45,869 nucleotides of DNA from positions 1 to 45,869 of the forward strand of contig JAGAXW010000021.1 of NCBI GenBank assembly GCA_017847725.1. Direction: 5' to 3'. Both the position numbers and the translations under genes were made by a program. The DNA comes from Prevotella sp. (GTDB lineage Bacteria > Bacteroidota > Bacteroidia > Bacteroidales > Bacteroidaceae). A model generated the notes under the pieces. It worked only from the letters and a program-made list of their open reading frames with translations. It was not told where the DNA came from and did no database searches. Positions within the stretch are counted from its first letter, which is position 1; each line of letters begins with the position of its first letter. Positions 1 to 8,114 of this stretch are shown one piece after another.

Positions 1-86
1 ACGGAGCATCAAAGTTTGGAACACTATACCAACTGATGATTGAGGACAATCCTGACAGCAGCTTTATCGAAACTATCACTTCTTAG
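1..86 (+). CDS. 3' end of an unidentified plus-strand gene (partial)
   Basis: One plus-strand frame is open from the window edge (first full codon at base 3) to a TAG at 84-86 and would encode 27 residues ending SSFIETITS. The stop lies inside the stem of a strong hairpin, as expected for a real gene end. The protein cannot be identified from this tail. It is convergent with the DUF262 gene that ends at 135, so it probably marks the left border of the accessory block. A chance open frame cannot be excluded at this length. Confidence 0.4.
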   Translation, partial: GASKFGTLYQLMIEDNPDSSFIETITS

Positions 87-113
87 GGGCATGCTTGGTA
101 CCCCCTAAGAAGT
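78..113. terminator. 12-bp perfect stem between convergent genes
   Basis: ACTTCTTAGGGG at 78-89 is the exact reverse complement of CCCCTAAGAAGT at 102-113, with a 12-nt loop. It lies between the stop of the left-hand gene tail and the stop of the convergent DUF262 gene. There is no long T tract on either side, so it may work as a bidirectional terminator or as an RNA-stabilising hairpin. Confidence 0.55.
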
Positions 114-134
114 CATGGGTACATGACTGAGTAG

Positions 135-2171
135 TTACAGTCCATGTTCATCATCTTCTGGCCAACTACATCTGGATGTTCCCATATAATTCCATATACC
201 TACGTGATGTATAAAATGAAGATTATATTTATCATCTACTTCATTCTCTTCCAATTTCTCTTCATAGTCTCTATTTGCATTATCAATAGCCTCATGCATA
301 GATTGAAGAAGAGATTCTGATATATCAGCACAAGAAGAATGCCTTAGTGCTGGCAAACAAGTTTTTATAATCAAAAGTCTTAATGAATTGATTTCTGTAT
401 CTTTATTATTCAGGAATAATCTCCATTCTTCCATATTATCGCAAAAACACCAATAGGCATTCCTATACATTCCGTAGAAATATGGGGGGAATGACATCAA
501 AGCACGACGTAACAATCTGTCATCTGGTTTATCGTAGATACTTTTTACTCCACCATCACGACCATCTCCTGCATAGAAGATTTCCATCAATATGTTAGAG
601 CAGTCGATGAAGTCTTGTAATGTATAGTTTTCTATGCCATCTTCATGCTCCAGCATACGGAAAACGCTACTGATACGCCCAGAAAAGAATCTGCTATTCT
701 CCATCTTTTCCATTTGTGGGAAATACTCTGAGGGCATAGAGGCTTTTTTACATTCTTCCTTGATTTGACTTCCGAATGAATGCAGGAAATCATTCTCTTG
801 CTTATCATATGATTGTAGTATCGTATATACATTGCTATGCTTTGTTTGTTCAGCAAAAGCATTTAAGCAATTTAGAATCTCAGGTAACTTTTCTTTCTGT
901 ATGTCGGTATTGAGTATCAAATTTCTACACTCCCTCATCCATGCTTTAGTATCAATGTCTTCAGTAATCAGCAAAACAGCATAAAGCAAAGGAAGAGAAC
1001 GACCATAAGAACTTTCTGAAAGAGCTAAATCGTAAATGGGCATAACATTTGTGTCAATATTTCCCATAAAAAGATCCAAATCATTCACCGCTCTATAAAT
1101 GCATGACAGTTTGTTCAGCGAATCATGCGCAAATTTCAAAAAGTCTAACGGCAATAGTCCTAATCTTTCAATCCAAACTAAAGAAAGCATATCTCCCTTT
1201 TGCAATTTATCAAAGATATAGCTAACTATTTCTGATGTTCCATCTGTCTCTTTCGATTGAGGGAACAATGTCAACAACTGCTCATATAAATAATGATCAG
1301 TTGTTCTCATTCCTCGGATATTGCTTTCTAATTGTTCCTTGTTCAGCATCCAATACAAGATGATTAGATTACAGAAACAGAACAATTGTTCATCATCAAT
1401 TTCTTCTGGATTTATTTGAGTAAGGTTACGATTGTTCCAAAAGAATTGAGTCCACGAATTATCCATGTTATTTATCCACTCATGCAGCCATAATTCATTA
1501 CTATCCTTCATAGCTTGCATTACCTTCTCGTCCATCCATGATTTAAGGTTTTCAAAAACACTTAGTGGACGACCACGGCCATTCATCTTAATATAAATAT
1601 CATCATCAAGCCCGTTCTCTTCTGACATATCAAGAAAAGAAAAAGTAATACCATCTTCTGACAAAAGGTGTTTCCATAATGTTTCAGCCTCCTGACCTGC
1701 ACACTTTCGATGAATATACTTCAGGGTTAGGAGCATATTTTTCACCGTTGTATTATTTAGCCATGAGGATAAAAACCAATACTCGTCTTGAATAATTGAA
1801 TTTAAGCTATCATTTTCGGTGGCTTTCTGTAAAACTTCAGGCATTTTACACTTTAATCTTTCACAGAAATCCCCAGCGTATTCTCTTGACAAGAAAGTAA
1901 GATTAACGGTAAAATCTGACATCATCCCAGCTTTGGCAGCTGCATAAAGATATAAAAGCCATAACGTTGTTAAACGTTGTTGACCATCCACAGGAATAAA
2001 ACTCCCATGTTCCGTATAGCCATAAATATAGTTCAAGTCTGATGGATTTGTTTCATCGAGCAATGAATCTATAAAGGGCGAAATAACAGATTCCTTTCCA
2101 CCTTGAACATAATCTCTCTGCAAAAGGGGAATGCAAATAACCTTGTTTTTGAATATATTCAGAAAGTTCAT
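135..2171 (-). CDS. DUF262 (GmrS-like) protein without a visible HNH domain
   Basis: This 678-aa protein starts with a DUF262 (ParB/Srx-fold) domain. The IPLLQRDY motif is at residues 14-21 and the signature DGQQRLTTL at 62-70. DUF262 proteins include GmrS of the GmrSD type IV restriction enzyme, SspE and BrxU, where this domain binds or hydrolyses nucleotides and gates a nuclease. The remaining 500 or so residues are probably helical. I see no DUF1524 HNH signature (IEH... or GNLxLL) at the C-terminus, unlike the neighbouring DUF262 protein. It is the last gene of a minus-strand run and starts 12 bases after the stop of the preceding gene. A role as sensor or partner subunit of the adjacent DUF262-DUF1524 protein is inference. 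The coding sequence is AT-rich compared with the uvrB region, suggesting transfer. Confidence 0.85.
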   Translation of the reverse strand: MNFLNIFKNKVICIPLLQRDYVQGGKESVISPFIDSLLDETNPSDLNYIYGYTEHGSFIPVDGQQRLTTLWLLYLYAAAKAGMMSDFTVNLTFLSREYAGDFCERLKCKMPEVLQKATENDSLNSIIQDEYWFLSSWLNNTTVKNMLLTLKYIHRKCAGQEAETLWKHLLSEDGITFSFLDMSEENGLDDDIYIKMNGRGRPLSVFENLKSWMDEKVMQAMKDSNELWLHEWINNMDNSWTQFFWNNRNLTQINPEEIDDEQLFCFCNLIILYWMLNKEQLESNIRGMRTTDHYLYEQLLTLFPQSKETDGTSEIVSYIFDKLQKGDMLSLVWIERLGLLPLDFLKFAHDSLNKLSCIYRAVNDLDLFMGNIDTNVMPIYDLALSESSYGRSLPLLYAVLLITEDIDTKAWMRECRNLILNTDIQKEKLPEILNCLNAFAEQTKHSNVYTILQSYDKQENDFLHSFGSQIKEECKKASMPSEYFPQMEKMENSRFFSGRISSVFRMLEHEDGIENYTLQDFIDCSNILMEIFYAGDGRDGGVKSIYDKPDDRLLRRALMSFPPYFYGMYRNAYWCFCDNMEEWRLFLNNKDTEINSLRLLIIKTCLPALRHSSCADISESLLQSMHEAIDNANRDYEEKLEENEVDDKYNLHFIHHVGIWNYMGTSRCSWPEDDEHGL

Positions 2172-2183
2172 AACGAATACACT

Positions 2184-4037
2184 TTAATTCTTGAAATATC
2201 TTATTGTGTTACTCTCTGGCTTATCACACAGCTTTTGCTTGATGTCTTCCCTGTATGCATCGGCATCTGGTTGAAGCCAAGAATTAAGCTTTGTGCTACT
2301 CTTCTTACTGTACGCTTTGGTAAAACATTGCATTGTACATGGAGGTATATAAACCTGAGTAACATTTGTTTCCTCATCATCTTCTGATTTCAAGCCATTT
2401 GCTATAACTACAATCCTTCTTTTTCTGGGAAACAGAGAATTGTGGAAGCTTCTATTGGTATGGCTATCCAATAAAACAAGATTACCGACCTGATTCTTAT
2501 CGTCTTCAGGAATATGGTCTCCATCTTGTGCATCATTATACATAATGACGGCCTTATAGAGTTCGTCAAAATTTTCTTTACTCTTTTTCAAGCCATATTT
2601 GGTTAATCTATCCTTAATCTCTGTGACTTCGAAATAAGAAGGATAGTCATTCCTCACACTGCTCAACCAATCTTTTCTATCTTGTTCATTGTCAAATTTT
2701 GAATCAGTTTGAGATGTAATATGCTCAATATCCCAACTTTGTTTATGCAGAAGTTCAAAGGGGAATTGTTCATATTCATGTTGCAAATTCAGCTCCTTAC
2801 TACTTTTTAAGGTTTCATATTTCTGCAATATGGTTTCAATATTATGCAATAGGAAGAAACGACGCAACATCATAGTCGATATCTGACCATATTCAAAATC
2901 AGAAATTGATAACTTATCGTTAGGATTGATCGTTCGTCTAATACGCTCGCGGAGTCTGTTAACAAAAACAGTTTTTGAATATTCCCGACTACTTTTCAGG
3001 AGAGAAGAAAGAAATATATATCTGTTATCTTGATTGCAATAGGTGAGATAACCAATGTAATGATAGGTGTAGATATTCTTATACATATCATAAAGACGTA
3101 AGAACGTGTGTCTTATCTTCTGCCACCTTGCTTCAAGATTGTCATTTGCCTCATTTGCAAACCACCTAAATGAGCTGCGGAAGTCTTTATCAGCTTCAGA
3201 GTCATCCACCTTGGCAATGAGGTTAAATAATAAATCCATTCGAGTATGGGGGAAAATCGGTTCCTCGCTTGATAGCATCGCCCAAAAATGGTCATTATTT
3301 ATTATCTGCTCCATTTCCTCAAACTGTCGAGCAGCATCATCACGCAACCCTTCGTTTAGTCCAGAAGCACGGTTTAGGAAAAGGGCTTTTATTAGTTCCG
3401 TATTTGTTAATGATATTTTTCCACTATTCAGATTGCGGAACGTTTCATGTGCTTTATTCTCTGGAACTTCATACCATATGACCTGAATTGACTTAGCACT
3501 TTGTCCATTCAGTAGTTCAAGATACTTGCTTTTAATCTCTTCTGTAGTTAGTTCCTTATCTGCTGAAAAAACCTCATCATGATTAGTCTCAAAACAATCA
3601 GAAATGGTCTGGTATGCACGATGTATATAATACAAATCTATCTGGCTATCTGCCAATTCTATACTCTCTTTGCTTGATATATTTGTTAAGAAACTCCATC
3701 GATTTACAATATTGTCATCGTCCTCATTATCTCTTACAAATTCTAAAGTGTAGGCATTTTGATTGGTAAGATATTTATACAGCAGAAATAGAGTTGTCAA
3801 TCTTTGTTGACCATCAAGTACACTATATTTTCCACTTAATGGAACCACAGCTAATGGCTGAAGGCAATAGACACGTTTATTCTCAGGAGCATTCATGAAC
3901 TCCCATAAATCACGAAGCAGCTCTTTTATGTTAGCAGGAGTCCATTTATACCCACGTTGCTGACTCGGAATTTCGTAGATTTCACCTTTTAGTTTTGGGA
4001 AATCCTTCATTGGTATTTGTTCTGATAAAGAAGACAT
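2184..4037 (-). CDS. GmrSD-like DUF262-DUF1524 protein (probable type IV restriction-type nuclease)
   Basis: This is a 617-aa two-domain protein. The N-terminal DUF262 domain shows PSQQRGYKW at 24-32 and LDGQQRLTTL at 74-83. The C-terminal DUF1524 domain shows the HNH-like WDIEHITSQ at 435-443 and QVGNLVLLDSHTNRSF near 516-531, followed by a basic FPRKRR stretch. This arrangement is that of the single-chain GmrSD family, whose members cleave modified (for example glucosyl-hydroxymethylated) phage DNA in a nucleotide-dependent way. The substrate here is unknown. The gene begins 13 bases after the DnaQ-like exonuclease gene and is followed 12 bases later by the second DUF262 gene, so these three are almost certainly co-transcribed. 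Both signature motifs look intact, so the gene is probably functional. Confidence 0.9.
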   Translation of the reverse strand: MSSLSEQIPMKDFPKLKGEIYEIPSQQRGYKWTPANIKELLRDLWEFMNAPENKRVYCLQPLAVVPLSGKYSVLDGQQRLTTLFLLYKYLTNQNAYTLEFVRDNEDDDNIVNRWSFLTNISSKESIELADSQIDLYYIHRAYQTISDCFETNHDEVFSADKELTTEEIKSKYLELLNGQSAKSIQVIWYEVPENKAHETFRNLNSGKISLTNTELIKALFLNRASGLNEGLRDDAARQFEEMEQIINNDHFWAMLSSEEPIFPHTRMDLLFNLIAKVDDSEADKDFRSSFRWFANEANDNLEARWQKIRHTFLRLYDMYKNIYTYHYIGYLTYCNQDNRYIFLSSLLKSSREYSKTVFVNRLRERIRRTINPNDKLSISDFEYGQISTMMLRRFFLLHNIETILQKYETLKSSKELNLQHEYEQFPFELLHKQSWDIEHITSQTDSKFDNEQDRKDWLSSVRNDYPSYFEVTEIKDRLTKYGLKKSKENFDELYKAVIMYNDAQDGDHIPEDDKNQVGNLVLLDSHTNRSFHNSLFPRKRRIVVIANGLKSEDDEETNVTQVYIPPCTMQCFTKAYSKKSSTKLNSWLQPDADAYREDIKQKLCDKPESNTIRYFKN

Positions 4038-4050
4038 AATATGTTGTATC

Positions 4051-4542
4051 TTATAAAATTTCTCTTGCTATCCATGCACATGCCTCTGCATCGGCAAGAG
4101 CATGGTGATGGTTTTCTAACAGATAACCGCACTCTGCCGCTACGGTATGCAATTGATGGTTGGCGAGATAGCGGAAGGCTCGGCGGGAAGCAGCAAGCGT
4201 GTCGTAGAACTCGTAGTCGGGATAGTCCATCTGATACACACGGAACACGGCTTTCAGACAGCCTTCGTCAAAAGGCTTGTTGTGGGCCACAAGAGGCAAT
4301 CCTTGGATTAATGGTTCTATCTGCGCCCACACTTCGGGGAATACTGGGGCATCGTTGGTGTCTTCATAACATAGACCATGAACCTGAGAGCACCAGTAAT
4401 TATAATAGTTTGGCTCTGGTTGGATGAGAGAGTAGAACGAATCTACTATCTCACCATTTCGCACAATGACGATTCCTACAGAGCATACGCTGCTGCGCTC
4501 ATTGTTGGCCGTTTCAAAATCTATAGCTGCAAAATCTTTCAT
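4051..4542 (-). CDS. DnaQ-like DEDDh 3'-5' exonuclease
   Basis: This 163-aa single-domain protein of the RNase T/DnaQ superfamily has all Exo motifs. Exo I is IDFETA with D8 and E10, Exo II is VAHNKPFDEGCLK, and Exo III is HHALADAEA carrying the catalytic His and Asp. It therefore should degrade single-stranded DNA or RNA from the 3' end using two metal ions. It is shorter than a replicative epsilon subunit and lacks a polymerase-binding tail, which fits a stand-alone nuclease. It lies 6 bases after the GIY-YIG gene and 13 bases before the DUF262-DUF1524 gene. That context suggests it trims nucleic acid ends made by the neighbouring nucleases, which is inference. An ordinary repair exonuclease is the alternative. 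Confidence 0.88.
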   Translation of the reverse strand: MKDFAAIDFETANNERSSVCSVGIVIVRNGEIVDSFYSLIQPEPNYYNYWCSQVHGLCYEDTNDAPVFPEVWAQIEPLIQGLPLVAHNKPFDEGCLKAVFRVYQMDYPDYEFYDTLAASRRAFRYLANHQLHTVAAECGYLLENHHHALADAEACAWIAREIL

Positions 4543-4548
4543 ACATTT

Positions 4549-5445
4549 TCAGTTCTCATTATAACCGTGTTCACGTGTCCCAAATTTCTTTTTATAGAGT
4601 GATTCCCTATCTATGGCAACTTTGGGCGTAACGTTAAGAGGAAGCGTTTCAAGGATTGTCCATTGGAAATTTTGGTCAGCATAGCTTATTCCTTTTTCTG
4701 CAAGCAAAGCTACAAGAAGCTTATTGTTTCCATGTCCAGTCTTTGCATATTCAGTCCATCGACCAAGAATACCGTTCTTAATACCTGGCTTCATGTCTTT
4801 ATATGTGACACCAACGTACTGTTTACCCGTTTCCTTGTCAAGAATCATATATACACAATTCAGACTCTCAAGTTTTGACTTCCATTCTTTATCCTCAACG
4901 ACTTTTTGAAGTTGTGAGAACGATAAAATTACATCTTCATAACGTATAAAATACGGAATATCATCACCTGTGTTTACCTGATCAATGCGTCTAACATTTT
5001 TTGTCGACTGCCAGTTCTGCATCCACGACAAAGTACCCTTTCCCCAATCTATTACAACTTTATCTTTTAGACCTTCAAAGCCCTCGACTTCCTCAATGGC
5101 GTATTCTGAAACTCCGTTGCCTGTAGCCCTCTTTGGCCCATAATTTCTATATACACCAATGAAGCGGCATTCGCATCCCTCTTCAGCCAGAAAAACAACC
5201 AAATAATCAACATTCTTCATCTTACTATCAGATTGTTCACTTTGCCATTCCTTAAACAGAGCATAATCTGTGCGATAGAGTTTATATACAGAGCCATTAT
5301 ATTTTTTATAAATGAAACTGTCTGGCTTCACCTCACTACTGTGACGTACAAGTTTTATTCTTGATTCATTCGCATTGTCAAATTCGGAATTTCTGTTCCA
5401 ACCTTTCAGCAAATCTTGAATGCTGATAATATAATCCTTGTCCAT
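4549..5445 (-). CDS. GIY-YIG nuclease-domain protein with a novel N-terminal half
   Basis: This 298-aa protein ends in a GIY-YIG-type nuclease fold. CVYMI at 197-201 corresponds to the GIY strand and KQYVGV at 208-213 to the YIG strand. An Arg at about 229 (ILGRW), a Glu at about 281 (IDRES) and an Asn at about 296 complete the usual catalytic set. The GIY and YIG signatures are both degenerate (VYM and YVG), but the key Tyr, Arg and Glu positions are filled. Residues 1-190 match no family I can name and may provide target recognition. The gene lies 25 bases after the unrecognised gene upstream and 6 bases before the exonuclease gene. GIY-YIG domains occur in restriction enzymes, homing endonucleases and repair proteins; the surroundings favour a defence role. 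Confidence 0.75.
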   Translation of the reverse strand: MDKDYIISIQDLLKGWNRNSEFDNANESRIKLVRHSSEVKPDSFIYKKYNGSVYKLYRTDYALFKEWQSEQSDSKMKNVDYLVVFLAEEGCECRFIGVYRNYGPKRATGNGVSEYAIEEVEGFEGLKDKVVIDWGKGTLSWMQNWQSTKNVRRIDQVNTGDDIPYFIRYEDVILSFSQLQKVVEDKEWKSKLESLNCVYMILDKETGKQYVGVTYKDMKPGIKNGILGRWTEYAKTGHGNNKLLVALLAEKGISYADQNFQWTILETLPLNVTPKVAIDRESLYKKKFGTREHGYNEN

Positions 5446-5470
5446 ATTAATCGATGTTTTAAGTTATTAT

Positions 5471-6523
5471 TCAGTCTCTTCCAATCATATCCCATCCTGC
5501 AATATTGTTTAGAATCCAGAAAGGCATGATGACATTAGGTATTTTGTATTCATACCACTCCCAAAATTGCAGTGCAGTCTTTTGTTCCTCGTATTTGTTA
5601 ATCTCCAGAGCCTCTTTGAAATCGCACAAGACAAAAGTCTTCTCTGGATTATTATGTGCATATTGCAGGAATTCATGAAAGGCAGTTTTAATTGAATTAT
5701 AAAAGTCATCAGCTGTCGCTAATTCAATGGAGTGCTCTTCGCCAGTATAATCATCTGGGATATTATCAGCGCACTGAATAATGCCAAGATGTTCCTCGCC
5801 TTCTATCATTTCTTTCGCTAAATAGCATAGAATATCGTTTTCTCGAAGAACTTCAGACATTTGTTGATATATGAGTTGACGACCTCTTCTTTGTGGCTTA
5901 AAATCATCTGTAAAAAGTGGCTTGCTCTTCGCTTTTGATGCTCTCTCAATCACCTCGTCACGACTAATTCCATAGGGTATATATTGGTTTGTCGGCCAGT
6001 ATAAATTTTCTATTGTAAACAATTTGAATAGCGTAGGCTTAATATTCGAAAAAACTGTGCCTTCCTTGTGCATATCACCGTTTCTTTCAAATTGTACGTC
6101 ACAGTTATCTCCAGCAAGACTAGGTACCAAGGAATCGCTGAAATAGCGCACGAATGATGTATATCCTTTATACGACACAACATCACCAGTGAAAATTTCT
6201 TGAAACTGATCGTCCTTAAATCTTGTATCTACACCAGCAAAGATTACAGGCACCATCGACCATAAGGTAGAAAGATGTAAGGGCTTGTGAAATTTCGTGT
6301 ATTTGTGGTCTTTCGTCAATAGTATTATGACATCACCATCAAAAGTGAACTCACCAAAATAGGCATAGTCAAATTCACCTAAAGGATTGATGAATCTAAC
6401 ACGCCTGCCGTCAAGTACGGACTTTAAGTTGTTCTTGTCTGGAGACGCAACAATTTGCCTGTGATATTTTCGACATAAATCCTGTATGCCACGAAAACTG
6501 TATTTGCTGAAATTAAATACCAT
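5471..6523 (-). CDS. Unrecognised protein of the WYL / GIY-YIG / DUF262 operon
   Basis: I do not recognise this 350-aa protein. The start chosen is the ATG at 6523 (MVFNFSKYSF), because AAGGAGGA sits just upstream at the end of the preceding gene; an upstream start would overlap that gene. The N-terminal half looks beta-rich, with a stretch EIFTGDVVSYKGY that resembles a small beta-barrel binding fold of the YopX/SH3 type, but this is only an impression. A basic segment, PQRRGRQ, lies in the middle. The C-terminal part is helical and aromatic, ending in WILNNIAGWDMIGRD. No signal peptide or membrane segment is visible. It starts two bases after the WYL regulator stop, so the two are translationally coupled and probably act together. 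Confidence 0.7.
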   Translation of the reverse strand: MVFNFSKYSFRGIQDLCRKYHRQIVASPDKNNLKSVLDGRRVRFINPLGEFDYAYFGEFTFDGDVIILLTKDHKYTKFHKPLHLSTLWSMVPVIFAGVDTRFKDDQFQEIFTGDVVSYKGYTSFVRYFSDSLVPSLAGDNCDVQFERNGDMHKEGTVFSNIKPTLFKLFTIENLYWPTNQYIPYGISRDEVIERASKAKSKPLFTDDFKPQRRGRQLIYQQMSEVLRENDILCYLAKEMIEGEEHLGIIQCADNIPDDYTGEEHSIELATADDFYNSIKTAFHEFLQYAHNNPEKTFVLCDFKEALEINKYEEQKTALQFWEWYEYKIPNVIMPFWILNNIAGWDMIGRD

Positions 6524-6525
6524 AG

Positions 6526-7458
6526 TTAATCCTCCTTGTATTTGTTCCACATTCTTTTAATCTTTCCTGCAATTTCTTTGCGGAGCCAGTAGGGTTCAAG
6601 TACCTCCATGTCTTCACCATTCCAAAGCAGTTCCTGCTGGAAATCGAACTCTGGACGGAGATTGAAGGTAAAGATGCTGTACTCTTCGTTGCGCTCTATC
6701 TCTTCCTGGGATTCATGCATCTTCAGGTCACGGATATAGTTTGCCTGTCCTGCAGAAATTTTTAGTTTAACGGGCTGAATCTTGACAGACTGTTCTGCAA
6801 TGATGCCAAAACAGCCTTCAAAGAAATCCTCTGCCGACCAATCCTTTGGCATTTCAAAAGTCTCGTCTGTTGCATGAAGATATTTAATTCGGTCAAGAGA
6901 ATAGATGAACGGTCCATTTTTATAATAATATGGATCTGTGCTTCGTGCCACCATATACCAACGCTGACGGAAAAGCTTCACACAATACGGCTGCACATCA
7001 AAGTTGTTCTCCTCGTCTTTCCAATAACTGTGATAGGTCATGTTCAGCACATGGTTTTCCTTCATTGCCTCAATGATGGGTTGCAAGTAGTTTTGCCCTG
7101 AAGGAACATATTCAAGAATGATACGGTCTTTTATACTCTGACTATTCGCCAAAGCATTGCTGACACAGAAAGTATTATATAACCATGAACGGAGTCCGTT
7201 CTTACTGATGTCCTCCTCGTTCTCAATGTAGTAACGATACTCGCCACGTCCTTCATTAGCGATGTTGATGCCGAACATATCCCAGATGACATAACGCCAG
7301 TTGTCGAAGGTGCGCTTGGGAATATCGACACCTCTACTGATGTCATCACGAAGCCAGAGTTCATTCAGTTCTTTGAATGAAATCTTCCGTCTGCGATAGA
7401 TGGTCTCTATCACCCAGACGTATTTAGTTATCAAACTTTGTCCTCTATCGTTGTCCAT
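6526..7458 (-). CDS. WYL-domain transcriptional regulator, first gene of the putative defence operon
   Basis: The 310-aa protein has an N-terminal winged-helix-like region (about 15-60, with SFKELNELWLRDDI), then a WYL domain in which the signature appears as RQRWYMVARS. A C-terminal WCX-like extension follows. WYL regulators bind nucleic acid or nucleotide ligands and control many defence loci, including BREX (BrxR/CapW-type) and CBASS. The ATG at 7458 is chosen because a TACTTTTG -7 box lies at 7477-7484 and overlaps the only longer (TTG) start. The gene heads a six-gene run with tiny spacers, so it probably senses infection or DNA damage and controls the following nucleases. Confidence 0.85.
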   Translation of the reverse strand: MDNDRGQSLITKYVWVIETIYRRRKISFKELNELWLRDDISRGVDIPKRTFDNWRYVIWDMFGINIANEGRGEYRYYIENEEDISKNGLRSWLYNTFCVSNALANSQSIKDRIILEYVPSGQNYLQPIIEAMKENHVLNMTYHSYWKDEENNFDVQPYCVKLFRQRWYMVARSTDPYYYKNGPFIYSLDRIKYLHATDETFEMPKDWSAEDFFEGCFGIIAEQSVKIQPVKLKISAGQANYIRDLKMHESQEEIERNEEYSIFTFNLRPEFDFQQELLWNGEDMEVLEPYWLRKEIAGKIKRMWNKYKED

Positions 7459-7476
7459 ATTTCTATGATTTATCTG

Positions 7477-7484
7477 CAAAAGTA
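7477..7484 (-). promoter_or_regulatory. -7 box of the WYL operon promoter
   Basis: Reading on the minus strand, TACTTTTG matches the Bacteroidota -7 consensus TAnnTTTG and ends 18 bases before the WYL start codon. No good TTTG -33 box is seen at the normal 19-21 bp spacing, which would suit a regulated promoter. Confidence 0.55.
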
Positions 7485-7554
7485 AAACAAGGGTGCGCCA
7501 AACTGTGGCAGAGGTTGGAGAAAAAAGTAGATTTTGTTAAAAATTCATCTACAT

Positions 7555-7890
7555 TCAACCTCTAGGGACATCTAAAGTTCGGAATTGTTCTTGAAGGTTC
7601 GTTATCTTTTCCATCAACCCGCCGAAAGTCAGAGGTTGCCCATAAATGAAGATCTCCTTCATTTCGTTATAGTCAGCTTCGTAAGAGGACATCAGTTCGT
7701 CACTTGGTACAATCTGAATAGTGGCAGGTAGCTCTTTATCGTAATCCACATAACCAACATGATAGAACTTGCGACGATGTTCCACAATCTCATGATAGAG
7801 CACCAAATCATTAAGAGCCATTTCTGCGTATGGGGTTTGCATCAGTTTCTCCAAGTCGTAGAAGTGACGTGTCATTACGTGCCTTGACAT
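7555..7890 (-). pseudogene. AbiEii-type nucleotidyltransferase toxin, C-terminal remnant
   Basis: Translation gives about 110 residues beginning TRHFYDLEKLMQTPYAEMAL and ending in a coiled segment. The RHFYDL motif, the aromatic stretch YHVGYVDYDKELP and the DYNEMKEIFIYG motif are typical of the last third of AbiEii/AbiGii toxins. The whole N-terminal nucleotidyltransferase core (GGT/S and D-x-D motifs) is missing. Upstream the DNA runs straight into the start of the AbiEi antitoxin gene in another frame, so an internal deletion removed the end of AbiEi and most of AbiEii. The remnant cannot be an active toxin. The assignment rests on remembered family motifs. Confidence 0.7.
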
Positions 7891-8056
7891 ACACACCTTT
7901 GGCTATTCGTGTAATCAATCCTTCTTTCTCAAAGATGGCGAGCAGTTTTGTGACGTACTCGACATCATATTGGGGAAAAGAAGAAACAAAGAATATCTCG
8001 CCAAACTTACTGCGAGTAATCCTTTTTCTAATCTGTTGTACTACTGCATTCTCCAT
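7867..8056 (-). pseudogene. AbiEi / DUF6088-type antitoxin, N-terminal remnant
   Basis: From ATG at 8056 about 60 residues read as an AbiEi-like winged helix: VVQQIRKRITRSKFGEIFF, then EGLITRIAKGVYVKAR. In intact homologues KGVYVK is followed by a long C-terminal domain. Here the frame enters DNA that, one frame over, encodes RHFYDLEKLM of AbiEii, and ends at 7811 in out-of-frame sequence. The deletion junction lies about 7867-7880. The 81-aa product could still be made and would keep a DNA-binding wing, so a residual repressor is conceivable. A promoter box and an operator-like repeat are preserved upstream. Confidence 0.7.
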
Positions 8057-8076
8057 CGATTTTGTATATAAATTAT

Positions 8077-8114
8077 GGTCGGAATAATAATAAATATTTC
8101 CGACCTCAAAGATA
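8077..8114 (-). promoter_or_regulatory. Promoter and operator-like inverted repeat of the AbiE remnant
   Basis: GGTCGGAA at 8077-8084 and TTCCGACC at 8098-8105 form a perfect 8-bp inverted repeat around an AT-rich 13-bp centre. On the minus strand a TATCTTTG -7 box (8107-8114) lies directly before it, so the repeat covers the expected transcription start and leader. AbiEi antitoxins are known to repress their own promoter by binding inverted repeats, which fits this site. The operator role is inference. Confidence 0.55.
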
